From assembly GCA_963678675.1 (NCBI GenBank), contig OY783200.1:74501-138500 (forward strand): a stretch of DNA of 64,000 nt. The letters run 5' to 3'. The stretch is from Xiphydria camelus (Eukaryota > Arthropoda > Insecta > Hymenoptera > Xiphydriidae). Shown here piece by piece: positions 1 through 26,129 of this stretch. The position numbers and the translations under genes are program-made. Below the pieces are notes generated by a model that saw only the letters and a program-made list of their open reading frames with translations, was not told the origin of the DNA and did not search any database. Positions within the stretch are counted from its first letter, which is position 1. The number at the start of each line of letters is the position of its first letter.

Positions 1-23
1 TCACCGTATACCTAGGTACATAC

Positions 24-345
24 ATATTTCACAGTTGTTGCGCAACGTCTAGATAAAAGATTGATCTGCCTTGATCGAGCGTCGAAAAACCCTTTTTAAT
101 AACATAAGCCCAGCCCCTCGGCTGGAGGAGGGCACCAATCGAAACGCTAGTCGCGGATCGTCACAACGGTTCTTCTCCTTCTCGCACACTCATGACTACG
201 TCATTTGATGGAAGGGCGCCCTTCGCGCGCGAATTCGTTTATAAATCAGAAATGCTACGCGATATCTCGCTTACGACTTCTCGGGTCGCCAAAACTCAGT
301 TGCTGATATGGAAGAAAGTGTTTTATGCTTTGGAAGAGAGAAAAT
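24..345. repeat. Degenerate dispersed repeat, copy 1
   Basis: This stretch aligns by eye with 34061-34370, inside the terminal-inverted-repeat element of the satellite region. Shared blocks include CGAGCGTCGAAA, GCCCAGCCCCTCGGC, ACGCTAGTCGCGGATCGT, GCTACGCGATATC and GTCGCCAAAACTCAGT, in the same order and spacing. Similarity stops near 345 and the left edge may run off the window. Both copies are open in one frame across about 35 codons around the ERRxTLFN stretch. That could be residual coding sequence or a side effect of DNA conservation. No protein family is recognised. Confidence 0.75.
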
Positions 346-851
346 AATCACACCTCTTTACACAGATCTACATAATAACATGTCCCATGTTTGTAAGGAA
401 AGGGTTAGTGAACTCCATCGGTATACCAATGATACTGTGATACAACCACAAAATTTGACAACATTGTCAAATAAAATTCAAGCATTTTGGAGTTCGAGAT
501 TGCACTATAAAGGATCGAGCTCTCAAAGACTGCTAAAAAAAACTAGCAGCTTGTGGAGAGCCAGTTGCGCATCCAGAAGCAGTATATATTTTTAATCTTA
601 ATAAAGAATTTAAATTCCTTCAAAAGAGAAAAATAGAGACATCGATCCTTTGAGGCAAGTATAGAACAGGAGTGCTATATGATGAGGCGATATTTGCGAA
701 CGAGCTCTTGAATCAAAATAAATCACATTTGTAAGTATCACAGACACTTGGAGGAGGAGTTAGCATAGTGTATACACTTTTCACAGAAGTGTGTAGAAAG
801 TGTAGGTAGACAGCCAGAATAAACCTACTCTTTCTCGTCGGAAGGATGGTA
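346..851. other. No recognisable gene
   Basis: AT-richer sequence between the dispersed repeat and the foldback element. A 95-codon open frame begins at 308, inside the repeat, and ends at 595. It has no recognised domain, no splice context and no codon pattern like the neighbouring genes. I see nothing else here. Confidence 0.4.
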
Positions 852-1001
852 AAGGCCATCACACACGTGAAAAAACGTAAGCAGTAACAGTAAGGATTGA
901 CCAATCAGAAAGCCTGTTTAAGCATAATTCCGTAAGAATGATATTTCTGATTGGTCAATCCTTACTGTTACTGCTTACGTTTTTTCACGTGTGATGGCCT
1001 T
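852..1001. repeat. Foldback (MITE-like) element with about 60-bp inverted arms
   Basis: Positions 852-911 are the reverse complement of 944-1001 apart from a two-base AC indel. The 32-base loop is 912-943. The outer ends read AAGGCCATC and GATGGCCTT. The near-identity of the arms suggests recent insertion or strong hairpin selection. No clear target-site duplication is visible beyond a possible TA/AA at the edges. It has no coding capacity; the two open frames that start identically on opposite strands here are a by-product of the inverted repeat. Confidence 0.85.
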
Positions 1002-1964
1002 AAGTCCTTTGCGCAAGCAACTGCACCACCGCCACCGCCAACGCGCGCGCCGATGCGTAGTCAGTTGCCATTCCGCAGGTGCGAATATTCGCCTACTATT
1101 TTTTTTTATTACGCGCAAACACGTACTTATCGGTTACCGAATTAACGCACGACTCCCCCCTTCAAACCCTCTACGTATTTTTCAAAATATCGATATTCGC
1201 GGAACGAGGGCGGAGCGATGACTGCCGTTTTCGCGAGAGAGAGCCCGAATTCCTTGTCTGCGAGCGGTAGCTCTTTGTTGCCCTCGAGAAGAATCAAATT
1301 CAATTTCTCGTTTCTCGATGCGTCATCTCTCGCGGACCGTTTCTCATCTCCACTTTCGCGTAGTAGAGTGTATAATGACGCGAGTCGGTATTCGAGTCAT
1401 CGCGGGAAATGTGAGATGATCGGGGGTGTGCGTTTTGTTCTTTTGGCGTAGAGAAGATCGACTTTTTGGCGGGACGCTCGCCATCGATTTCGGGCTCGAG
1501 GATTTTTCCCCCCCAAGACAGCGACGGACGAAGGGTGGGAGTGAGCGCGAAGCGCCGCACGCAAGAGTCAAATGCGATCGAACGCGTACGTACGCACACC
1601 CACTCACATGCACGTGGTACGGGGCGCGTAGTCGCGCGGTGTGTCGGCGGAGGGAAGAAACGAAGAGCGAGGGAAAGCGGAAGCGTTCGTTGGACGCGGG
1701 GTGGTGGAGCGGGGTGTCTGGCGGCCCCACCACCCGCGCGAGCAAACGCGCTCGTCAGTCGATCGCCTGGCCTGCTCCGGTTTGTACGCGAGCTTCGACG
1801 ACGCGTCCTTTCGCATATCGGCAATTCGGAGAGTCGCGAGCAACGTAGCGCGTCGTCGCCCGAATACGAAAATAGAGCAGGCCAAGTAAGACACACACAG
1901 GGAAATCGCGCGCGCGTAGAGCGAGCTTCGGTTGAAAATTCGATCGATCGAAGCCGAGAGCGAC
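1002..1964 (+). promoter_or_regulatory. 5' flank and probable 5' UTR of the DHP/CRMP gene
   Basis: CpG-rich sequence directly upstream of the DHP/CRMP start codon. Several overlapping open frames on both strands reflect high GC rather than a gene. No domain is recognisable. The transcription start cannot be placed from sequence alone. Confidence 0.4.
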
Positions 1965-6331
<4,367 letters not shown>

Positions 6332-6992
6332 TTTTCGTTGCATCGGACGCGACGTCTCACGGAAAGACGCGTCTCCCCCCTTGACAACACCCCCCCCCCC
6401 CCCGCCGGTCATTCGTACACGGGATCGAGCCCCTCTCGGCACGAATGGTAAATCGCCGCGGCAAGTACCCTCCGTCGTATCGTGCATTGCGAATGTACGG
6501 AACGCTGTGTTTCGCTTCGCCTGCGCGCTCGCACTTCAAGTTCGAATCCACGGTAAGAAGGTCCAAGCTCGCGAACGAAAGTACGCACACCTTTTCCACG
6601 CTCGTTACACGTACAGGTTGATGTAGTGTATTCGTTTGTAATGTGACAATTCTTACACACTTATAGATATTTATACATAGCTACGTAACCATGTACGTAG
6701 GACGCGCGAATATAGTTATCATATTATGTATACACGAACTAGACGCTAAATATTGGATCCGGATTCGAATCTAACGCGACGAACACCGACCGCGCACCGA
6801 TATTCTCGACATCGCCGTCTCATCGACGGATTCTTACGTTTTTCTATAATCGATCGCGTGTCCCACGGCAAAACGATCGCAACCATTGCTTTCGCCTTTT
6901 CTACATCGACTCGCACTCGTCGCGACGAGAATATCTCGCGTCACGTACGATTCTCGCGGTTGCTTCGAATAAATATGCTCGTTATACTCGCG
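6332..6992. other. Convergent 3' UTR region of DHP/CRMP and EPS8
   Basis: No gene is recognised. The only clear plus-strand AATAAA is at 6968-6973, right next to the EPS8 stop codon at 6993-6995. The DHP/CRMP 3' UTR may therefore extend to the EPS8 coding end and overlap it antisense. A run of about 16 C lies near 6390. Confidence 0.5.
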
Positions 6993-9130
6993 TCAATCCT
7001 CGGAATCCTTATTCCCCATCTCCATCTTGCGGCGAACTTTTTCCAGAATCTCCTTCAACTCGGAGAATCTCGCCGTCTTGTACTGCAAAGTGGCAAAGCG
7101 AAACTGCAGAGTCGAGCAGAGCAGACGCTGCGATATATACGCTCGAATGTGACTTACCCCGGTGGCATTTCGTGAGAGCGTGATCTGTCCGTCGAGCCTT
7201 CTGCCCTCCAACGAACCGCAATATTGTTCCAGCTGTCGTCTCGACAGAGCGAATAATTCGCGTCCCGTCATCCCGTTCAACTGTCTGCAAATTCTACGAG
7301 GGAAATCGTGAAAATGCCGCGGAAAAGCGTCGACGCGGTTTTGTGAAATTACCTCTCGGAAAATCCCTTGGCCTCGAGCCAATTTTGAACTTGACGCGGA
7401 CTGGAATGTTGATCCACAAAGATGTCCGGCGTTTTGACTATATCCAAATTTCTCTTCTTCTCGCGGAACATCGTCAGGACGTACTTGAGTTCCTCCCTCA
7501 TGTCATCTTGAGTGCTCGACGCTGAAACATTGAGAGGGTCACGGCAGAGGTCAAGGAGAGATCGATAAACGCGCATTGTACCTTCTCCGTAGGACTTGTC
7601 GCTCTCAGTCGTGTCTACCCTGCTGTCCACGCCACTAATTGTCGAGCTCATCGAGACGCATGAAAGAGGAAACGACAGCGGTGGCGGTGGCGGTGGCGGT
7701 GGTGGCAGCGATGGCCAAGGCGAAGAAGTGACGACAGCTTCACTCTTCTTCGTAATCGCCACGTCGTCCCACGATGTCTGACCGTCGGACGACGACCCGG
7801 TTGGCTCGTCGCAATTACCGTCGCTGTATAAGCTGAAACGATCTGCGATCATTCGGGAAGCCCGGTTAGTACGATTGCGAGTGCGTCGCGAAGATCGAAA
7901 CATCGACGAGAACGGACCAAAGCGAAGCGAAGCCCGAGAGGTCGGTGAGGAACCGACTCTCTTGCTACTTACCGCGAACCGCATCGCGCCGAGATCGTGC
8001 TCCAGTACTTACAGGTGAGGTTACTCGTACCGTCGACTAAACTCGGCTACGCAACATCGCAGAACGGACCATATCGACGACACACGACACAAATACGAAA
8101 ACTCCTTTTATATTTATAAACACGCATACATTTATAGACGTGTACATTTATTGGCGAGATTTACATAAATTACAATACAATGAAATAGCGAGCGGAACGA
8201 CGCGCGTTGCCCCGCGCGACGTATGCGGAAGAGGGGTGACGAGGACGGGAAGAGAGGAAGGAATCGCGAGTCAAAGGACGAGAAGATGCGGAACGCGGAT
8301 GGGTCGACGTCGATACACGCATCTTCTTTCACGCGTTACGTATGTATGTATGTATAGGTATGTATGTACATGCGCGAGAGCGAGAAAAATTTCTCACTCC
8401 CGTTCCGCTCGGATCTCGCTCGATCTGAAATCGAAAACACGCGACAGGCATGGTCGCCCGCTCAGAAATATCGGAATTCACCTTTTTTGCCGAGACGCTC
8501 TTTGCGAACCCAATCGGCGGGTGCCGGCGGTGGTATCGCGTGCGGCCGATGCGCGGCTTCCGGTCCGGGACTGGTGCTGATTCTACCCTCGACTTCGGAC
8601 TCCTGTTAAAAAAAAAAAAAAAAAAAGATAAAACAAAGTAGGAAACGCGAGCTCGATACACGTCCTCCGTCCGTTATTAGTCGTTGTAATTATACGCGCT
8701 ACGCGATGCCGACCTCGTAATTGTTATATCCGTGTGCCTGCCGTTGGTATCTGCTCGCGTAGAGTGGATTGTTGAAGACGTCGCTATCTCCGGAGGAGTT
8801 GTGAGGTGCGACAATGGTGTGCGGAACATGAGCGATCTGCCCTCTCGAGTTTCTCGCCTTCCACCATTTTCGCGTGTCGTCGAGGATCTCGAGGTATTCG
8901 CCCCTGACCACCGTCAGCTCCTTGTCGTTGTTGGCGGTTCTGGGATAGGTGACCTGAACGATCTTGGCGCGACGAGCCGACAGATCATCGAGCCAAGCCT
9001 CCTGCGCCCTCTGATCGTTAGCGGGGAGCCCACCGGGACCGCCACTGGCTCTCACCGGTCCGCCGCTCCTCTCAATGGAGTCTACAGATATGTCGCTGTG
9101 AGCACGAGCCTGCTCGGCGGTGACGGTGAT

Positions 9131-9162
<32 letters not shown>

Positions 9163-11075
9163 TCCTATCCGGCGGGGCCCTCTCCTCGGCTCTTCCGTAA
9201 AACTCGGACGTCAGTCCGTAGCTCCGTTCAAAGTAGTCGTTTCCCGCGCGCTCCTCCCGATTCTCATAATCGAGATAGTCGCTGCTGTAGTGAGACTCGT
9301 CGACATCCCTGTGATGACTGTAATAGGGGCTGTCCGCCTGTCGCTGCTCCGGTAGCTCATCCTCGGGTCGTTTCTGTTTGTCGGCGTTGAGCAGCGACGC
9401 GAGATGATCGTGATCGGCACGCTCTTCCGGAATCGGGTACTCGGGTGACCAGCCGTCCATGAACACGGGATGGTACGGCGGCACCTGACCCTTCCACTGA
9501 TCACGCGGTACCACCCAAGTGTCGCCGAGCGAGTTCCACAGATCGGTCTCCTTGCTGGTGATGCAGTTGCTGAGTAAATTGACAGCCTCCCTCGTCAGTA
9601 GCGGGGCCACCACCTTGCTCGGCAGATTGGGCTCGTACGCGGTGTCGTGGGAGGCATCGACGATCAGAGCCAGCGGCGTAAAGAGAAAGTGCACCAGCTC
9701 CGGGGCGTTCGGATCGTGTATGTGCGCCTTGAGCTTGGCCAGCAAGTTGAAGGAGAGCTTGAACTTTTGAAAGATGTCGACAAACTCCATTTCAGGCGGC
9801 GGCTTCGCCCTGATCTCCAGCATGCCGTCGCCCTGGTTCTTCTGCTTCGACTTTCTGTGTCTTCGCCTGCGCTCGAGTTCCCGCGACGCCGCCGCGGCAT
9901 GTTGCAGCCGCGCGATAAACTTTTCGATGTCGTCGAAGCAGTGATTCAGGATCGTCACGTCGCGCTCGTACTTTTCCGAGGAGGTCGAGGAGACCTCGTC
10001 GTTGTTCTCCTCTCGCGACGCGTCGTTGGCGTTCTCGCCTGCAAGCGAGAATCGAGCATACGGTGATCGCGAAAGAGAGAGAAGGAGGGCGATCTACGAG
10101 AAAACGTCGACCTACCGTTGGCGGCATTGAATGCGGAGATTTGCTCCCTGACATTGACTCCGTTCAAAGGGGGCTCCGGCGGTGGCAAGGTCGGCGGCGG
10201 CGGTATCCGACCCCGCGCGATACCGGGCGAACCGCCGGGCGCCAATTTTCCCGTTTGCAGCATCTTCAGATCCTCCACGAGGTCCTGCGCGGAGACGCTC
10301 TGGCATTGGAAGATGTGCATCTCGGCTCGTTGGCCGGACGTGCTGTCGTCTGCGACGGTGAAGACCAAGATATTGTTGTACATCTCCATGGGGTCGCGCG
10401 ACGTGAAGGCCGTCGGCTCCTGAATCAGCGACGCTGGAAATCTCTCCATGACGGCCTAATGCGAGGAAACTGCGATCAGAGGGAGGGGAACAGGACGAGG
10501 TATACGCGCGTAAGTTTTCGAGATAGATGTGGCCAACGCTTATATGTACCCCCGTCTCGTTATCCATTATGAGAACCCAGTTGCGCTCCAAGCGAAGCTG
10601 CATCTTTTGGCTCCATATGCCGTTGCTCTTCTCCAATTGCAGCAGTCGTCTCATTCCGTCGGCCGGATAGACTATGCCCGTTTCTTTCGTCACCGTGAAT
10701 GTGGCCAAATGCTCCATCATGTACGTTGGTTCCGATTCGCCGCCGCCACCGCCACCGCCTCCTCCGCCCCCGGAAGTATTCGAGGGACCATTCGAGCCGC
10801 CGCCGCCGCCACCGCCGCCGCTATCTTTAAATCGACGGGAGATAGGTAATATCGGATGGATACTTGTTGCTCAGGTATTATAGGTATCACGCGCGCCATA
10901 CGATACGGTACGTGTTAAGCAAGTACGTGCGAACGCTTCGAGGTTGTTATCGCGATAAGCTCGCGCAAAAACTCACGGCATCCAAACAAACGCGTCACCG
11001 CGTTGCGCGCGAAAAAGAGAGTCACGTACCTTTGTTGTATCCGGAGGGGCCGTGTCCGCTATTGTAGTACGGCAT
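6993..11075 (-). CDS. EPS8: EPS8 (epidermal growth factor receptor kinase substrate 8), actin regulator
   Basis: Actin-capping and bundling adaptor that links receptor tyrosine kinase signalling to Rac; in Drosophila the gene is arouser. Exons in transcript order: 11075-11030, 10824-10550, 10455-10116, 10038-8714, 8602-8482, 7842-7582, 7521-7353, 7284-7158, 7082-6993, giving 917 residues in frame. A poly-Gly stretch follows the start, then a PTB domain (HLATFTVTKETGIVYPADGM..., about residues 45-170), a Glu/Asp/Gly-rich middle, and an SH3 domain (VVRGEYLEILDDTRKWWKAR, about 582-635). After it come the ADWVRKERLGKKG segment, a poly-Pro run and the C-terminal SAM-like effector domain (WLEAKGFSER..., about 815-890). 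The donor at 8713/8712 is weak (GAG/GTCGGC). If it is not used, translation stops at 8699 just after the SH3 domain. The last exon could start 21 bp earlier, at 7103. Confidence 0.92.
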
Positions 11076-13402
11076 CGTCCCGTCCTCCACCGTTCTATAA
11101 CGCCAACTGAAACGAACGTTCCGGGATTTATGTTACGTTCATTTCGGGCTTTAACGGTATCAGGTAGGTATACCTATGTATAAGCGCACCGCGGTTATGG
11201 AGGAACGCGCGATAGCCGTCTTTAATTGGCTGTGCGCGAAAGCTCACGGACGGCTCGAGTGAAATTTCGCAACGGGATCGAGCCGGACGATTTTTTCTAC
11301 GACCCAATATCGATGGCTCGAGGAAATGCAGGTCGTCTCGGGGTAGGGAGGGATTCCTCCCTCTTTCCGAACGGCAATACCGAACGGCCAGCCAAGAATA
11401 GCGAGTCACCCGTATGGAAAACCCGTTACGTATCGTCGATAGTCGTCGGAGAGGTCGAGACACGCGAGGAACCTCGTTATCGCCCGAGAGTTACATGTAG
11501 GTAGGTATGTACGAGTCAAGTATCCTTCGAGCAAGCAAGAGACGGAGAAAACGACATCCGAGACACACGGTCAACGACGGCGCTACCTGTGATGCCTCTC
11601 TGCACCGCGTCTTCCTCTCTCGCTCTCTTTCTCTACGGTTTACTCATAATATGTTATAAGTGTTATCCGTCTGTCTATTCCGCTTCATGCTCTCGTAAAA
11701 AGCACTCGTTCAGTATAGTTTACCCTTAGATTTTGTACGTTATCTATCCGTATCTCTCGCTCTATCCCTTCATAGAGGGTACTTGCCCTTGGAAGATCTC
11801 GTCTCAGAGCCTGATAAAGCTTTTTCTTTTTCTCTCTCTCTCTCTCTGTACCTACGACACATACCATAAAAATCTCCGTAATGCGATGCGTCGGCAATGA
11901 GAATTTCCTCGCGCACATGGACACACCCGAAGAGAGAAATTGAACGACACGCGAGTCGGTCGAAGATGCGCCCCGTCGACTCGCCGTGCGGATAGCTTTG
12001 GAATGCAACGGAGAAAGGTGCAATTGGGCGTGACCAACGCACGTTCCACGCGCGTACCCGCGCCTACCACTCGACCGAGCTAACGCCAAGTTTTCTTCCA
12101 AATGACGTCGAAGAATCGTCGCAACGGCATCATCGCGGAGCTCTCGCGAACGACTTTTTCAAATTCTCCCCGTTGCAAACGCGCCGCGTCACAGGTGTAC
12201 GAGTTTCCGGGACTCGCGACTCCGGTCCGACTGCTCGCGTCATAGGTACCTACCGCATTCCAACGTTTCTCCTTTTCCGATGGTGCTCCCCTCCCGTACG
12301 TACGCGCGCACGTTAACGCGACTTTTCGACGCGAAGGATCGTGCGTAGGTATATATTGTAGGTACATCGGGAGAATTCAATGAGCACGGAGAGAAATACC
12401 GTACGCGTAGCGCGAGAAGGGGAAGGGGGCGCACAGCCGCAGAGAGCGTCGTGACGTACGTAGATCGACATTCCACGGATCGCGGGAAGAGGATGCTTTC
12501 GCCGTCGTCCTCGGATACAACGGCGGGTGGGGTCCCGCGACTCGAATCGGCGCTCGTTACCCCTCTGGTACGTTGATCGTCGTATCTCGAGCGCACGAGA
12601 AGCTTCTCTTGAGAAACGTCACTCCTACTTACCAGCTCAAGCACGCAGTCGGAACGACGCACAATCAAAATTTCAACGGACCTACGTCCCGCTCATCCTC
12701 GACTGGAAATATCCGAGGCACTGCTACCTCGGAGCGGGGCCCTTCCCCCGCCACCTTGCCGAGAGACCGCTCTCGCGTGTCCTCTCGTCGAGTCGACCTT
12801 CCGGTAAGAGCGCCGCGATTGGACGAGTCGCGAGGAGCGGTGGATCGCGTGGGACTGGATCCAACGGACTCGAGTACGCTCGGTCGGTTTCGCCTACCGA
12901 TCGTCGGGAGAGGGAATTGAGAAGAGTATCGTTACGCCGGGATACCCGTCGCGTCGTCCTCGCGAATCCGCGTACGAACGACTCGGGCGATTATCTCGGT
13001 CGCGTTGTCCTTCGTCCTCAAAACGGGCAACCCGTTTCACCGATCGATCTCGCGTTATCGTCGAGATATCTTTCTTTCTTTCTCTCTCCCTTTCATTTCA
13101 TGAACACTTTGAGAAATATCGAATCGAATTTTCTATTGACGCAAGAAGGATAGCACAGGAGAAGGAGCGCAGTCGGTACTCCCTTCGTGTCATACGCGGA
13201 AGCGTAATTACGAAATAGAACCAGAGATATGGAAATGACATTCGCCGTCTGAGTTTTAGGTCGCGAGTAGGTCTCTGAATCCTTACTTCGGGGCGAATAC
13301 GAAGGAATTCGGATCCGTGTCCGCGAATGGTGCCCCTCGAGATCGGCTGGTTCGTTCTCGGTTCGCATTCCCTGTGTATCTCGTCGGGCTACGATAAATA
13401 CC
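11076..13402. other. Upstream region of EPS8; no recognisable gene
   Basis: About 2.3 kb between the EPS8 start and the UQCRQ polyadenylation signal. It probably holds EPS8 promoter and untranslated exons. One Ser/Arg/Thr-rich plus-strand open stretch around 12612-12804 is followed by GTAAGAGCG and preceded by TTACCAG, so it could be an exon, but no family or partner exon is recognisable. Confidence 0.4.
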
Positions 13403-13408
13403 TTTATT
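13403..13408 (-). terminator. Polyadenylation signal of UQCRQ
   Basis: TTTATT on the plus strand, that is AATAAA on the minus strand, 123 bases past the UQCRQ stop codon. Confidence 0.6.
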
Positions 13409-13530
13409 CCTAAAACCGTACTCGCGTACGGCGATACAAGTCGGCCCCGACAACGCCGACGACGGAGAAGACGCGTTTCACAAGCGAAACGTATCCTCTG
13501 TACAGACTATCGTCGTTCAGACTCGACCGT

Positions 13531-13854
13531 CTACACGTCGTTCTCGTAGTCTTTGGGATTTTTACGCGACAGCCGCTCGTTCTCCTTGATCGCCCAGTCG
13601 TACACGAGGTAGGTGAAGATGAAAGCTGCGAAGAAAGAGGGATCGATCGAAGCGAGTGCTCTTCCGGCGAAAACGGGAGAACGCAACGCGGCGGACTTAC
13701 GCGGAGCGACGCGAAATACGCTGTCCTTGAATCGCCGAAACATATTGGGCACCCCGTGGGAGATGGCTCCGGCGAAGGCCTTTTGCTCGTGCGGACTCAG
13801 TCGGAAGTAGACCATACCGCGGACCTTGGCGAGGTTGCCGAATTGTTTTCCCAT
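13531..13854 (-). CDS. UQCRQ: Cytochrome b-c1 complex subunit 8 (UQCRQ, QP-C)
   Basis: Small accessory subunit of mitochondrial complex III in the inner membrane. Two coding exons, 13854-13701 and 13625-13531, give 82 residues, the same length as the human protein. It starts MGKQFGNLAKVRGMVYFRLS and has the SPHEQKAFAGAISHGVPN segment. A single transmembrane stretch around FIFTYLVYDWAI follows, and the conserved ending is RKNPKDYENDV, compared with KNPAAYEND in vertebrates. The intron is 75 bp. An acceptor TTTGCAG just upstream of the ATG shows that a 5' untranslated exon exists. It is transcribed divergently from KDM5. Confidence 0.95.
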   Translation of the reverse strand: MGKQFGNLAKVRGMVYFRLSPHEQKAFAGAISHGVPNMFRRFKDSVFRVAPRKSAALRSPVFAGRALASIDPSFFAAFIFTYLVYDWAIKENERLSRKNPKDYENDV

Positions 13855-23817
<9,963 letters not shown>

Positions 23818-24358
23818 CGCGTCGGTATCTCGAATTAGCTCCGCGCAAAGCTAGGATTTCGACGAGTTGCAAAGCAGATGCAAACTATACGCGACGGTCT
23901 TTGCACGAGGACGACCGATTTTAGCGTGCCCGCTGCTACCATCATCGACGGCCTCGTCGCTCGTCGACATCACGGCGGAGTCTCGGAGAGACCTCGTCTC
24001 GACGGAGGCCAGAGATCAGCGATCTAGTCGCGCGCTGTCGTCCGGATAGCACCACGTCACGGGAAAGCATAACTCGAGCTTACTTCTCATTTTGTTCAAC
24101 ATTTTCTTTCATCTCGGTTCTCTTCTCAACTTTAGTCGCGCCGTGTTATACGGATGAACCGTGGAACTCGCTACAATCGCGCCCGTCGTTCGCCTCGCGT
24201 TGCGAAAAGCCCGAACGCGGTATCATCGGGCTTACGATAGTCGCTATCGCGAGGAGAAAGTGAGATACCGATGTAAGTAACCGAGCAAAACGTCGAGCGA
24301 TGCCGTTCGAGCGTTGTTCGAAATATTTCGGGAATTTCATCACGATTGGCGACGATTG

Positions 24359-24444
<86 letters not shown>

Positions 24445-26129
24445 TCTTTCTTTTCCTCTTTAATGGGATTTGGCCGAAACACCCGAGGAGGTCTTCGCAA
24501 GATCGCCACGTCGCGATCGAACGTTGTCGCGCGTACGAGGGAATCGCGTTTCACAAAGTATACGGACGAGGAACGGATCGTGTTCGAAGGGACGCTCGCG
24601 GTTACGTCATATCAACCGATTCTACACTAGTCCGAGTACGCCCGATCGACTCGGAGCTTAATTTTTTCCCGTCTCTCCCTCTTTTTTTTTCGACGTTTCT
24701 TTAATTTATTCAACGATCGCGTAACCGAAGCGTTACAAGGTGAAACTTATAGATGGTATATCACTGCTTCACCGGACGCCTCCCTCATTCCGGGCTCGTC
24801 CTCGGGGTGTCGTGCGACGAGGCGCTCGTCCACTCTTCGTACAAGGTAGCGTCGCGCCTCGGTGTACGGCCGGGGGATACATCCGTTTGTAAGTTTTATA
24901 GTAGGCTAATACGTCGACATCGCTCGTGTGCGACCTTTGTACAATTAACTGTTACGATTAATCATACATTTTTAAGCGAATCAACGTTGACTATGTGTAA
25001 TCTAGGCTAAGTTATAGATACGACGCGCGGTATGTTTTGGGCACGGACACGCACACACGTGCGTGAGTCGTGTGCAAGGAGCAGGCTGTAAAATAAAAAA
25101 AGAAGAACGATAGCAAGGGTAGCGCCCTACGTATACATATACACACGCGCGCGCGCGGGACATACACGTACATATTTTTATAGACTCTCTACGACGACGC
25201 GCTTTCTTCTCACTACGTCGCATTGTGCGATCACAGGTGAACGCGCGAGCGCGACGGTGGTTCGGATTTGTTTGTATGATTCGCCACCGTTGTGGTTCAC
25301 CCGATCGTTGCGTATTTCCTACGACCTGTAGAAAGTTTAACGAAGAAATAAAACTATGCTGTCGTGGTAGAGAAAACGTCGCAACGCGCAATTTTCATAC
25401 GCGTTCGATATCCCGAGCGCGACTCCTCGAGTGTGCGGTTTGCTCGGAGACGGAGCGCCGGTTTTCGGCTTCATCCGCGATGACGCGTACCCTGTAGCCT
25501 TCGAGACGAAAAGGCATAAATCGATCCGCCTCTCCTTTCTCCCGAGCGGTTGAAAAATGCTCATCGCGTGGAACCATGGTCGCGCAGCGGTGCTGATAGC
25601 GGCGAAATGCAAGTACACACATTTATGTATACATATTCCACGATACTCGATTCGAGCAGCGGCTCCGCGTATACGCGTTATCGCGACCCATCCACTCGTA
25701 TGCGCGCGCGGTGACTCGCGTGGCGTGTAGTGTCACCGCGCGTCCCTTCTTCGTTTTTTTCGTCGGAGCCAGTCTGCTTCGAGTCTCTCGTTGGCACGCA
25801 TCGCAGTACACGCCGTGACTCGCGCGCGCCTACAGCGTCAACGGGCGATCGCGACGGTTCAAACCCGAGAAACCCCGTCGATCTTCGAGACCAGCGTCGC
25901 GTGGCACGGCCGACGATCGGCGTCCAGTTGACCAGAGTGAACTGTGCGGTTCCCTTGGGTCGCGCGCGCGCGCGACCCTTTGCTTCGATTCTCGCGACGG
26001 AAGGAGTGCGATAGGGTGTGTCGCCTGTGTTCGGGAGAGAAGGAGGAAGGGGAACGTTCGAGATCGAGTGAAAGGGTGTGGAGAGACGCGTGCGGACGCG
26101 GATAGAAATTACGGCAGGATTTGAGCAAT
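23818..26129. other. KDM5 3' flank and plastin 5' region
   Basis: No coding feature is recognised. It contains the (CT)n tract at 24362-24442, a CA/CG-rich patch near 25140-25165 and several short open frames with no domain. The distal part (about 25900-26129) is probably the 5' UTR of the plastin transcript that starts with the 26130 exon. Confidence 0.4.
24362..24442 (+). repeat. (CT)n microsatellite, about 80 bp
   Basis: Uninterrupted CT dinucleotide run in the KDM5-plastin intergenic region. Confidence 0.98.

Noticed and set aside
713..1145. Two open frames with the same N-terminus (MVNPYCYCLRFF) on opposite strands
   Set aside because: The identity is produced by the inverted arms of the foldback element; neither continues into a protein-like sequence.
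12240..13153. Long overlapping open frames on both strands taken as a gene
   Set aside because: GC-rich DNA gives long chance frames; no domain or exon chain could be built. Only the short stretch at 12612-12804 is kept as a low-interest finding.
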